Source: Setophaga petechia
Taxonomy: Eukaryota > Chordata > Aves > Passeriformes > Parulidae
Reading direction: 5' to 3'
Assembly (NCBI GenBank): GCA_024362935.1
Contig: JANCRA010000019.1
Span: 2,200,001-2,264,000 of the forward strand
Length of the DNA stretch: 64,000 bases
Part shown: positions 27,701-40,200 of the stretch, piece by piece
Position numbering within the stretch: position 1 is the first letter of the stretch
Layout of the letters: the number at the start of each line of letters is the position of its first letter
Made by a program: the position numbers and the translations under genes
The notes under the pieces: model-generated
Told to the model about the DNA's origin: nothing
The model's input: the letters and a program-made list of their open reading frames with translations, nothing else
Databases searched by the model: none

Positions 27701-29779
27701 GAGGTGAGTGCATTGCCATATGCCACTCATAAGTTATCTTCAAGTGCACCAGGTGAGACAGAGTGCTGCCCCTACTTTGCTGAGATATTTCAGGCAAGTC
27801 ATTGCATCTTGCTGTGCCTTGGGTTCCTCATATTAAAACAAAAAACATATTAAATCTTACCAACATCATCACACACTGCTTTGATAGAGTACATGGCATT
27901 TTCCATTTGCCTTCTCTTCATATTGCAGAAACTGTCCTATGTAGCCTTGCATATAGGTCTGAATATAACACTGATAAAATAATTCAAATCCACGTTCCTG
28001 GGTGTTTTCCAGAAAACCAATAGTTCAGTATTTAGGCTGGATTTCTCTTTCAGAATGGAGAGAAACTCTTTCTTAGTTAACTTAAGTATGACAGATTCTC
28101 CAGGTAATTGCTGAGTAAACCTACATCCTTTAATCAAGAGGGTAAAGCTAGAGCAGAAAAGCTTAATTGTTTCTGTTGTTGGGGTTTCTCACTTCCCACA
28201 CAGGAAGGTTAGTTTGAGAGTGCACTATTAGGGTGTGTGTTCATTATTATCTCATGTAGATACAAGACCCTTGAGGGGGAAATTGCTCATTGTTGACCTG
28301 GATCAAACACCTCCTCTCCAAACCCCACAACAGGGGCACGCATATGTCATTGTGGACTTCGTGCCAGGAGGGGTGCAGGACCAAATATTTTTCTGTGAAA
28401 TGTTCAGAAAGCCAACTGAAATGTGTGTATATGTATATATTTATCTGAAAGTAGAATGCATCAAATATGGATGAAGCAGGTCTGAAATCAGCTGCAGATT
28501 TGGACTTTTGCAATCTTTGAGACCCATTTTAAGAAAATTACTCAAGAACTGTGTTTTAAAAGTAACAAGACCACTGCATAGAAAAAGGGTGCTTTCAGAA
28601 GCAGTCAAATACGTCTGCTAATTCCTGAAAATGGGAGTCACTAGGATGTGGACTCTTAGCTGGCTCTGTAATATCCATAGGTGACTGGTTGAATTTTCAG
28701 ATACCAAAAAATATATTTGAAAAATCTTTCCATGGAAAGAAAACTTTTCATTAACCAGATTATACGCCAATTATATTTTTAATTATGTGTCTCTGTTTCC
28801 AAAATGATCCATGGTCCTTTTCTCTACTGTTTTGTAAGGTGCTAACAGGGGTAAGAGAAAAGAACATAAAAGCCTTCATTCAGAATATAAAGGAGAGAAA
28901 AGCACGAAGATTACAAAATGACTGTGAGGTGAATGCCACTAGCACTCTTTTATTAACTCACATACTCCAAAAGGGTAATGGCCAGCTGATTAGGATTTCT
29001 TCTCCAAGCTGCATCAAACTACTGTACATTTTTCAGTCATTTTCAATTAGAAAAAACTATTTTTTAAACATTGTAAATGTGCAAATTATATTTTAAATAT
29101 TTATTTGGAAGTCCTATTTGAAATTTCATTACAAGTTTTTCCATTGAAGAATTGTTCTTATTTATCTTTTTCCATAAATACATGTACACGCTTCATAATG
29201 AGATATGGCAAAGAAAGATGCAGTGCAACAGCTGGTAATTTTATTTTCACTTCTGCTGGGGCTATTATTGTTGTTTGAAGCATTTTATCAGCTTTTGTAG
29301 ATCAAATTATGTTCTGTTATAGTAAAAAAATTGTCTCAGCAAGGGATATTTTGGTCTGTAAAAAAAACATGCCTATCTTGCAGTTGCAAGAAATAACTTC
29401 TTCTACCCAGTGGTCAAAATAGAATTTCAGCATTGCCAGGAGAGGTTTTGAGTGATACATACTATCAGATTTTCTTGGCTATCAGTCTGGTATGAAAGAA
29501 TATAAAATACAAAAATAATGTTTCAAATTCTGCAAACAAAAAAAAAATCCATACAAACTGAACAACTGAAAAATCTAAAAGTTAAAATATTTTAAAATTG
29601 ACTTTTTTAAATTCATGATTAGGCAAAAGTTCTGAAATAAGATGCTTGGGTTCATAAAAAAATACACATATTTTATATGTACAACAATTAACTTTTTTCT
29701 TAAGCCGAAAGCAAATTTCAGATTGTTGAGAATTTCCCAGAAAAAGGAAACTGCAGATAGAATCCATTTAACATAGCCT

Positions 29780-30500
29780 GTCCCGGTGTGCCTCACTGAC
29801 TCACTGATGGGCATGTTGAGCTTGGTACCAAGGGCTGAGTGACAAATGGGGACATGCACGACTGGCTTTGGCAGCCCCAGCCAGTCGCAAGACAGCAAAG
29901 TAGCCGCGCTAAGTGGCATGGAGACGCGGCACGCTGCAAAGCTGCTTACCCAGCAGGAGCATGGGACCTCACCCTGGCAGGGGCTGAGCAGCCCCAGAGG
30001 TGCTGAGCATTCTTTTCCCAGCTCACGTCCAGCCCTGGGAGATGCCGAGCACCATGGAGGGCTCAGCAGGCTCAGAAGCACACCGGTGGTATTGCACTTT
30101 TGGGGTGAAGTGTGTGGCCCCCTCCCAGCTTCAGTCACACAGCAGAAGGCCGCTCTAACTTCTCCTTGCCCTTTAAGGGGGGGTTCAGGCGTCCCAAAGT
30201 CATGAGGAGGCACTTAACAACAACCGTGCTGCAGAACACAGAACAGATAGTAAAGTGGGGAACCCTCTGTGATTTCTTTGTCCCCCACACAACTGTGCTC
30301 TTGCCATTAAAAACGAGGCCAGAAGAGAGCTTCGCAACACATCCTCTCTCTCCTCCACTACCTGCTGTTTTGAGCAGCTCCCCAGTTTCTCTAACACTCT
30401 CCCTCTCCAGTGTCAGCAAGGGCACAGCCCATTGGAAGGGAAAGGTATGGCATGAGGAGGCTTTGCAGCTGGTAAAGGCAGAAAATCTTCCTCCTCTGCT
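29780..30500. promoter_or_regulatory. GC-rich block upstream of the desmoglein gene (candidate regulatory element)
   Basis: A distinctly GC-rich, CpG-containing block (for example AGCCGCGCTAAG and GAGACGCGGCACG near 29900-29930) within AT-rich flanks, ending about 0.7 kb before the desmoglein start codon. It produces long overlapping open frames on both strands (up to 212 codons), as expected from composition alone; none shows a domain. It may be an enhancer, an alternative first exon or promoter, or an unrecognised repeat. The regulatory reading is inference from composition and position only. Confidence 0.35.
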
Positions 30501-31059
30501 TCAGGTATTCTTGTAGTCTCATGAATAAAGCACTATTTTTTTCCCCAAAATTAATATGATATCTCTTTAGTGACAGCCCCATTCTGCTCTGAGTGCTTCA
30601 TTCTGTGAACAATGTGCATGGAACTCAGTCCTTTGTGCCTGGAAGCAAACAAATGAACTACTAATTTAAATGAATATTTTTTTTAATTCCGTATTCTTTA
30701 TCGCAATATTCATTTAGTTCTTCTATTACACAGGGTGCAAAGAGAAAACTGGAAGTTGCATTCAAAGCAAAGATAAGTTGCCATTTTAATGATTCCTTAT
30801 GTTGTGAGTAATTTATAAATCACCCGGTATCTTCTCAGCAAAGCTTGCCTCTGTTTTTAAAACGTACCTTTTTGTATCCAACAAAGGGTTTCAGTGCAAT
30901 AAGAATTAAGGTGTGTCTCTTAGCTTTTACCTGCAAGCAATAATGATGTTGTCAAGCATTTCAGGTGAGACCAGCCCAGGATTTTGGGGTGGGGAAAGAC
31001 ACTCTGTTATACAGCATCTTCAGTTCTTCCCTCAGAGGGAGGCAGAGACACCTTGAAGG

Positions 31060-31182
31060 GCTGAGTATAAGGACATGTACAGAGTGTCGTTTTAAATAGT
31101 CACCAGAGCTGGGGGGGGAGGGGAACAGGAACAGGCTTGTAACCATAACTCAGTTGGACTTGTTTCTGAGAAGTCAGATGCC
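31060..31182 (+). promoter_or_regulatory. Candidate core promoter and 5' UTR of the DSG1-like gene
   Basis: TATA-like elements TATAAGG (31066-31072) and TTTTAAATAG (31090-31099) lie about 85-115 nt before the start codon, followed by a G-rich run. A TATA-driven start near 31095-31125 would give a short leader, but the start site is not determined. An out-of-frame ATG at 31178 sits 5 nt before the main ATG. Confidence 0.4.
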
Positions 31183-31230
31183 ATGGATTGGCTCCCTCAC
31201 CGAACGGCTGCTTTTCTGTTCCTTTTGTTG
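31183..31230 (+). CDS. DSG1: DSG1-like exon 1: signal peptide start
   Basis: Encodes [16 protein letters not shown], close to the MDW start of mammalian DSG1 and DSG4, then donor GTAAGT in phase 0. The start codon has G at -3 and G at +4, a strong context, and is the only one giving a signal peptide in frame with exon 2. Confidence 0.85.
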
Positions 31231-34200
31231 GTAAGTCGGATTTTAAAACAATATTTGTAAATGCTGTGACTATGCCAGTTTCATCTTCCTCAGCAGACCA
31301 TTACATTTTACAATGTAAATTATTCCCCAAAAATATCTTGTGAAATTTACCATAAAAAAAAAAGCTCTGCTCTTTTTAAACAACACTTCTGAACAATCTA
31401 TAAAATCAAATTAAATTTTCATTGAATACTGACAAATGTTTCTTTTTAGACTTTTGGCGATCTGTTGATGTTCAAGATGTGACTTTCTATGTTTACTGCA
31501 TGATTTTTTCAGGCAAATGTTTTCTGCGGCTGCTATTTAAAGGTCACAGTTATTAATAAAATGCTATCATTATAAAAATTTTATGGTTGGATATAATTTG
31601 GTTTTATGTCCTTACTTCTTTATCATTTGAGGAAATACCTTTTTCTAAAAATTTAAAGTTCGTTTTCCTGAAACAATTAGCAAGATCGTTTCAGAGCTGA
31701 CCAAATCCTACAGCTACTTTCAAGAGAGAAAAATATGACAAAATTTAGTGATCTCGGTTAAGTAAAAATCAAGATTTGGCCTATAATTTCACATTGCAAA
31801 GGATTCCTGTGTTGTGCCCTAGCGTCTGAGCCGCCATGTGCTGAGCAAGTGAGTGCATGATGAAAGTGTTGCTCTTTGGGTTTGTTTTTCTCACTGTAAA
31901 AGGAAAGTTGTGGCTATGGTCAAGTGGCATAGTTGTTCAATGCGTTCATCAAGGCATGGAAATTACCCAGAAGGGACTTAAAAGGGCTATGGGTGCCCTA
32001 CTGCTCCTGCAATCTGATTTTTGTGTGGATTCATTTTACTCATCTGCACTGACCTCTTGAAATTCGGTAGAGGTTTAAGGCCCTGAAGATTGAGAAGAGC
32101 AGGATTTCTGCTATTGTTAGGTCCTGTGGTTTTCATGAAATTTTACATTTTACACAGTGTATTAGTATGTGTAAACGCTTGTTAACCTCTCATTACTGAC
32201 TTCTCTAGAAATGCTGTATTCTGAGAAAAAGTTTGCATTGTAGGTTAAGAAACCCTAAAACTATTATGAAAATACAATCCATTAATTTTAGGTGACAGCT
32301 CTGCAATCAGTAAAGTAGAACTAATTAACACAGAGCAGCTGCCAAGCAAACAAGGGCAAAACTTGGCAAAAGCAAGTTATGGTTCGGATAAGTTTCAGCT
32401 TGTTCAAGGCAGCAGAGAGGTGTGTGAGACTGGCCTGTTGCACATCACACTAACATTTCTGGATTTTCATGAAGCACTAGTGACTATTCATTTCACTCAG
32501 TTACTTGGTGATGCACACTCCCAGTGTGGTGAAGTTCAAGATGCTTGACTGTCTTATGCCTAAGACCTGTCCATTCAAAGGCATTTTGCTGCTTTACTTC
32601 TCCCAGCAGCTCTGGAGACATTTTCATTCTATCAGTATACTGTTGTTACTATTGCAAGTGATAGAGGGTAGGTGCTGGGTGAGAAAAAAAGAGCAATTCT
32701 GGAAAATGCCATTGTGTTTTGATGACTATCAAATATTTGAACTTTTACTACCCAGAGGAAACCCTTGTTCTAGTTATGTGTTCTTCTGCACAGCAATGTT
32801 CATGATGGCCTGCATGACTTAATAGCGTCTCTCAACTCTTTAAAGAAAGGTGGCAGACAAACTGTCAAGATCAATTTATACATTTACCTATCCAGTTTTA
32901 GTGTATTCTGAGAAAAAATTTTGGCTTTCAGCTTAACTAATCTTTCATGAAAATCACCTGTCTGAATGGTGTGTCTGGTTGGTATATTTTTAATAAGTTG
33001 CATCAAATAAAATTAACATTGAGCTATACATATTTTAGTATATTACTGCATTTTCAAAAAAAAAAAAAAAGAAAGGAAACTTACCAGCCCTAAAACAAAT
33101 CATTTTCTCTATGGATTTCACCATTGGTGGGACTGATTCTGCAACCTTTGCTCATGTGACTTCAAAGACATTATTCTCATGAGTAAGTGAGTTCTGTTTG
33201 TGATACTAGCACAGACACGTTTTATGGAAATAACCCGTTTGATCAGGTATGACTCTTCTCCTGCCAGCTATCATGTGACAGCCAATAATTTTAAATTCAC
33301 CACATCTCTTATGCACTTTTGTCTGGATACATTTTCCCATATGTTATCTAGGCTTATTTTTTCCCCCCCAGTCATAAGGCTATGGTTACACATCCTACTC
33401 GTAACTTGATTGCGTAAAAATAACGTAAAAATTGTCAGGAGCTACATCCTCCTTCTGTATATTCATGTGAAACATCTGCCAGAATTGAATCAGGAACCTG
33501 CAGGTTCTTCTGCCAAATAATTCTGTTGTAGAAATATAAAGTAAAGCAATTCCACATCCAGGAACTATCACCTAAGATTAGGTACTTAAGCCTGCAGTTT
33601 TACATTCCTAAGTAAAATGGCCATTAAGCAAACATGCATTTGCAGCCAGAACGCTCTAAGTCATATCAGAATTCAGGTTTTATTGAGGAGATTTATTGAG
33701 GGCACTTAGCATGACTAATTTGAAAAACTCAAATTTTAATAATAATGGCATACACCCTATATTGAAATTACTTTTCTGTTCATTTTTCTAATGGTTAAGC
33801 TCAGTTACTCTATGGAAATATATTGTATCTGCATACAATAGAAGATACAATAGCAGAACAGAAATACTCTCAGTGGAAACTTTCCTAAAGTTGTCAGTTC
33901 TTTGAGTAAACTTATTTGAAAATAAATAAAATTCAGAAGTAAATTCTTCAGTTTAACACGAGCATTGTCATAATTCCTGAATTATTCCTGTCACAACTGT
34001 TGAAAGAGTAATGGATTATCCATCCTGGGTGCAACTCAAAGTATTGCTAACCTAGGAAACACCTGACCTCCTCTGAATTAGAAAACAAAATGCCAGGAAA
34101 ATAATCCAGAAATCTTTCCCTTTAAATTGGATGAAGTACATTCGTAAGTGACATATGAAAAGGTGAAGAATAGAAAAAGAAAATCATGTTGCAATGTTTA

Positions 34201-37200
34201 AAAAGTGATAAAATGGCCTCTTTTTAAAATACGAGGGTTTGTCTTATATTTGAACTCTGCTTTTCATTATTTCATAGGCACTGATGTATCATTTTTTTAA
34301 AGAGATGCAGAATGAATAAAGGGGAAGGGCTCATTATTGCAACCCTTTTCTAGTCAGGGCTTTGGATGAGTAAGAAAGACGTAAAAGTCCCAAAACGCTG
34401 ACAGTGCCAGAGCTACCACAGCAGCCTGATGACTAACACAATACGTGTGAGTTCTCAGCACTCCTCCCATCCAGGCCAACAACAATGCTACTGTTGACTT
34501 CAAAGAGAGAGAAGCAGATCCCATATGAATAACGCTGGGAAGATGTTAAAGGCATGTTCAGTCATTTAGATTTGAGTAGGTGGAGAAGGGAGGATTCTGT
34601 AATTACGTATGATATTGCTTGGCACTCAATTAATGATTAGTTAATTCTTGTTTGTAAATTACTTTGAGGGTGCAAAGAACAGTAGACATCCTATGGGCCT
34701 AATTCTGTCCCCAGTTACATCAGAATAAATCCAGAATAACTCCAGTGTGACTCTAAGGTGTCATTTTGGACACAGTGTCCAGGTATCATTACAATAAAAG
34801 ACAAGCTTTCAGACAGGGCACTGTGCAAATGACAGAAACCAAGATGACTTGTTTCCTGCCTGCCCATCTCCCAAACCATAACAGAAACAGCTTTTGCAAC
34901 CAGCGTCTAGATTCTCTGCAGCTTCCTTTTTTCAGTCTCTCAGAGACTAACAGGACAGCAAATCTTGGCATCATTCTGACCAGCTTGCCTACCCCGAGGT
35001 CCTCAGGATGCATCTCACACATTCCAGTGGCTCCTATTGCTTTAATTATTGTTTATCCCTGTGTCTTTGAAAAGTACTGTACTTTGATATGGGTTTAGAA
35101 GGGGTTTTTTAACTACCTAAAAATTTGCAGGGTTAGCTGCTAGGAGACAGAACTTATCTGCTGGAAATAGCACTAGAAAAAAAAAAAAGAGGTTTGCATC
35201 TCAGATAAATATTAGAAATAGACAACTAACTGGGTTAGGGGAAGACTTCTAACTGCTGGTGACAGTGGAGAACCAGAAGTCATTAGTTGGGGAGGGGGAG
35301 GAGTCTCTATCCCTGAATCCAGTAGGATAAACGTCATTTCAAAATTGTTCAGATTTATCTGGTGAACTAGACGTTTATGTCTGATGTCTGCCTGCCCTCC
35401 TTCCTACACCACAGCCATAACTGGGAGACATACCAGACGGAGCCACCATCAGAATTCGTTGGATCAGCCCTTTCAAATAATAACATGAACTGTACTAAGG
35501 ACTCTGAATTCAAGATCTTCCATTACCAACAAGTAGCAAAATGGGGTTTTCCTTCACTATCACTGCACAACTCTGAAAATACAGGGCCTAAATTCATAAT
35601 CCCCAGCATCACCAACTGACAAATTCCTGATGCTCCCATTACTGGTGCTCAAAAACAAAGGATAAAACTCCAATGTGAAAGATATATTTTTCACTGCTTG
35701 AAAACAGAACTCCCTATAGGCTGGAATCAAGAGATTTATGAATGCTCATGTCTTTAAGTAATAGAATTCTTTACGGGTATAATTCTTATTTCAGAAAAAC
35801 TCAGAATAGTTTTTCAGAGTATGAGAGCGATGTGGCTGGGTGTGAGGCATTAGTTTCACTGTTAAGTAACAGGATAGGCCACATGATGCAGGCAGCAGAC
35901 AAGATTCACTAACATTGCACTGGGAGGTGCATACCCATCGTTTGCTGGGTCAAGACAATTGTTTGCATGCCAGAAGGGATTTCAGCCTAAGGGTGGAGAG
36001 GATTTCATTGTGCTCACCAAATGAGGTGGGATAGAGTGATAAGAGACATTCAATTAGTGTTATTTCTGGTGGACCTCATCACTCAGGTTCTCTTGTGAGG
36101 GTGTAGTCTTCCCCTTTGACTCTTCCATGTTCCCCTGGACTCCAAGGGGGATTACAAAAAAGCAGGACTGAGGCGAACAACCCTGCAATTCACAGGGAGT
36201 CTGATATTGTCCCTTCTCTTCCCACTGAGGCAAACAACCCTGCCATTCACAGGGAGTCTGATATTGTCCCTTCACTGAGATGAGGAGCAGAATAGCTGCA
36301 CGTGAATTGAAACCCTATGCTGAAGCTGAAAATTTAAGCAGTCATAAACCCAACAAAAGTTAAAAGATGTATTGGTACTTCTAGCACAACATGAGCGTAT
36401 TGTAGTGATTCTCCTGCAAAGTACTTTTCTTAACCATTTATGTCAATAGTTGGCTCAAACAAGAAAAAAATCCTTACTCTGTGAATAGTCACAAAATTTC
36501 AAGCTACATATGCACATGAAATGGGCAGATCCAGTCTGAACTCCTCCATTGAGAAGCGGATTAAGGCATCCATTATAGGCCAAGGTCTCAAGGGATGTTT
36601 TGGGTAAAACCAGATCATTGGAAACACTGTTTTGTAAATGACAGATGGCAAATTCTTGCAACATAAAGGTAAATGGGGAAGAGAGAGAGGAAGGAGGGTG
36701 AAGCTGCTGTTCATTAATCTGTTGCATGTAAGAAGCTGTCTTAACATGAAGTAAGTGGAAAAAATTTTGTGTCCGTGTTCCAGTCTTGCCAGTACAATGC
36801 AATAAATTTGAAGTGAGGAAAGTCCCATGATGTAAGGATAAAAGATGCCAGATTTTATCCAAGTATAGCTGACATAAAACCCCACAGATATAACATATCA
36901 GACAAAAACAAAGAAACCAAAACAAACAAAAAACTATGGGAAATTATAAGGAAGTGAAATACTCATAACTGCAGCTGTTAACATTTGTTGAGAAAAGAGA
37001 AACACTGCAATAATTTTTTGAGTCACCTGGATATTTTGTATCTTCCAATGATGAATGAAACAAGAATCCAGTTCTGAAAATCCCACATTCTTCACCCTTT
37101 ATTGTCTGAAGAGAGCCAAAGCAGATCCTAAACCTGAAAGAAATGCTCTGAAGAAAGTGAGCTTCATTTTCACACCCTATTTAGGAATAAAGTTAATTAA

Positions 37201-40200
37201 ATTGTGCTGTCTTTTGAATTGTGCTAATCAAAAAATTGAGGCTACTCTCATTTGAATTTTAGTTTTAAAGTAATTACATACTGCATCTGATCCTGCTACC
37301 TTTATTTACTCAAGATTAGTTACATAGTTGAGTCTTAAATCAAAATCAACTGCACTCCAGGGAAATTTGCCTGAAAACTTCAGGTGGGTTTCCATCTTAC
37401 GTTGAATCTCTTCAATCTCACTGGGAAGTTCCAAAAAACCCATTTTCATTCTTCTTGGTTAAATTACATAATTAAGTACTCCAGGGTTATTGTCAACTTT
37501 CCAAATTGGAAAAAAAAAAAAAAAAAAAAAAAGAATAAATTATTTTGGATAAATACTTCCCTGGTTTCCTACAGTGTTTGATAAAAACCCTTGCAAAAAC
37601 TTCTCTCTTCAGCTGAGGTGTTAAAATTCTGTGTGAAAGCTTTATTTTGATGAAGGTATAGTTTGAAAATTGCTCTGGCATATCCATTCAAGTTCTGTCT
37701 TGAAAGATAGAATGGATTTTGAAGGTTTTAACTCTCAAGAAATTTATGCGCTGGATATAGAAAAAAATTGTATTTCACAAACTCATTTATGGAAATCTTG
37801 CAGCTAGGTAAGCTATTACAATAGGCCTGCAGTATAGCAATGTCTTACAGATGGGTTTTGTTTGCTGCATTTTGCCTTGCATTTTTACATGCCAATTTTT
37901 TTATTGTTTCTTGCAGGTACTCTTGGATTTCAGCACAGGATTTCATGTAGAGGTAATATTTATTTATTTTTAAACTATTTTTCTGATTAAACAAAATGTA
38001 ACAAATGAAAAAATCACGTGGAAAATACTGAACTAAGACACTTCTGAACCTGAAGATTGAATACATATTTAAATATTAAACAGCTGCAGGTAATAACCTG
38101 CTAACCCTCTCAAGAGAAATTCACCTAAATCTAAATGAGAAATGAGTAATTTTAAGATAAACATGTACAGTCATAGAGTTTGGGACTCACAGACATGTGA
38201 AAAAGTACATGGTAAAAAAGCACATGGTCTACAAAAATCTCTTTCCTTCTTATTCTTGTAAATTATAATTGTCTGTATTTATTTAAAATGGACTGAGGTC
38301 ACATGATAGTGGAACTCTCTGTCAAAGGTAAAAGAATGGGATGAAAATGGAATGGCAAGATGGAAAACCTTTAGAAGACAAAAACGTGAGTGGATCAAAT
38401 TTGCTGCTGCTTGTAGAGAAGGAGAAGACAATTCTAAGAGGAATCCAATTGCCAGAGTAAGTAGAAAGAAAAAGAGAAGTATTCACTGACAAGGAAGTTT
38501 TGCCAAAGACAGACTGATAAAAGCAGAGAGATTTAAAAATATGTATGCTTAGAGTAGTAAAAGCAAGGAATGTAGAATAAAAGAAAGATGATGCAACATT
38601 CCCAGCTCTGCTGAGACAGTGTCATAAGATGAATCCATGTGGCTGCTGAGGAGTAACCAGAGGCTCCCTAGAACATTGCCATGAGTCTACTTCCCAGGCA
38701 GCTCCAACCAGTGACATTTTTCTTCTCTCTCTCTCTCTCTCTACCTGGGAAACCCCTGAGCAGAAATTCAAAGATTGTACATGACCTGTGGGAAGCAGAG
38801 AAAAAGAAATATTTTCTGCTCTCTCACTGTGATCATGCCCTTACTGAGTTCCAGCCACAGTGTGATACCTTGGAATATCTCTCCATTTCCCTGACAGACA
38901 CAGGAGAAATAAAAGGCCCATCCAGCCCTTCAGGGGACATGGATGTCTAGGTTGACATTTTGTAGAAGAGCCTTCCATTGATTCTGTCAACTGAACCTTG
39001 TAAAAAGTGGTTGAGACACTGAAGTTACCTAGAATTTTTTACAGAAACTATGAATAGAAGAAAAAACCCTGTAGGTGTCCTCAGTAAACTGGCATAAATT
39101 ATTGTTAAACTGGCATAAATTATCTGTTACTGTAGATCCGGTCTGATTGTGAAGAGGACAATCCAATCACATACAGCATCTCTGGAGTTGGAATTGATCG
39201 TGCACCCTATGGAATATTTGTTGTTAACCCAAGAACAGGAGAAATTAATATAACATCAATAGTGGATAGGGAAATAACACCAGTATTTGTTGTAAGTACT
39301 CCCCTTTTTCTTGACCTTTATAATGATGGATGCAGGGTGGGACAGACACCAAATTTGTTTGCTTCACATTGCTACTTTGCTTACTTAACTTTTGGTTTTA
39401 AAAGAAGTAAATCTCTTTATTTAGATACGTTGCTTTGCTAAACACTCAGTGACCGGAATAGATTTGGAACCACCTCTCGAACTTCGAGTCAGAGTCCTGG
39501 ATATAAATGATAACCCTCCTGTATTTGCACAAACTGTATTTACGGGATCTGTTGAAGAGAGCAGCATGGACAGTGAGTACCTGTGCTATGCCTTCTTCAG
39601 TGCTGCTAGCGAAGCTCACAGAATACAGTTAATATAAACCTGGGATGCTCTTTCTGCTTTTCTTAGGCAATGACATAAAATGGTCAGGACCACTGCAGAG
39701 GAGGGAGCAGCAGATGCTTCTCCAAGTGCTATTTGAGCCAGGGCCTGGGCTAATTGCTATAAATTAAACAGCGCTGCTTCCTTCTCCCTTTCCTCCCACA
39801 CACGAGTGCTGAATGTTCCAGTTTCTAACCTTACCATCATGCAAATTCTTTCAGATGTGAAAATGTAAAAGAAATAATTTCATTCCTTCTCATTAGAATA
39901 AAAATATCATTACACTTATTTCCTTGGAGGGTATGTAAAATACATTTTTCTCCATTTTTCTCTTTCAAATATTTGTACTTGTAGCCTGGGTATTTGCAAT
40001 TGCAGCAGAACATTACTAAATAATTCTGTACTTAAACCATTAAAATGGTTCTTTTTACCAAAAGTGCAGTAATCAACATTAGACATGCAAATAGCACTGA
40101 GGCAATGGTGCCTAACACTCATTTTCTTCTTTCTAGAAATTCTCATTTAAGGCTGTGATTTCTTATAGTAATCTCTACAAGCTCAGTACTTACTGTATTT

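Larger units (their letters stand above)
18423..29779. other. Intergenic, no gene seen
   Basis: AT-rich sequence with no supported gene. Open frames are short and lack domains or consistent splice flanks. It contains a (CCAA)n run, a possible ancient CR1-type fragment at about 21.66-21.95 kb and an AT-rich tandem block near 24.65 kb. No exon of a neighbouring desmocollin is detectable on the minus strand. Confidence 0.55.
31231..37916 (+). other. DSG1-like intron 1 (6.7 kb)
   Basis: The largest intron of the gene. It holds no extra exon that I can support. Visible items are A-runs (near 33058, 35178 and 37510), a two-copy 57-bp tandem repeat (36167-36274) and otherwise AT-rich unique sequence. 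Large first introns often carry enhancers, but none is identifiable by eye. Confidence 0.6.

Noticed and set aside
28235..28474. 79-codon frame with LIVDLDQTPPLQTP
   Set aside because: Suggestive wording but no splice flanks, no domain and an equally long antisense frame; treated as chance.
29575..30213. 212-codon minus-strand open frame
   Set aside because: It runs from the GC-rich block, where stop codons are rare, into AT-rich sequence. The translation shows no domain and changes composition abruptly, and a second frame is open on the other strand.
1..31000. Possible desmocollin (DSC1) 5' exons on the minus strand
   Set aside because: The cluster arrangement in mammals would place a desmocollin upstream in the opposite orientation, but I found no signal-peptide or cadherin exon there.
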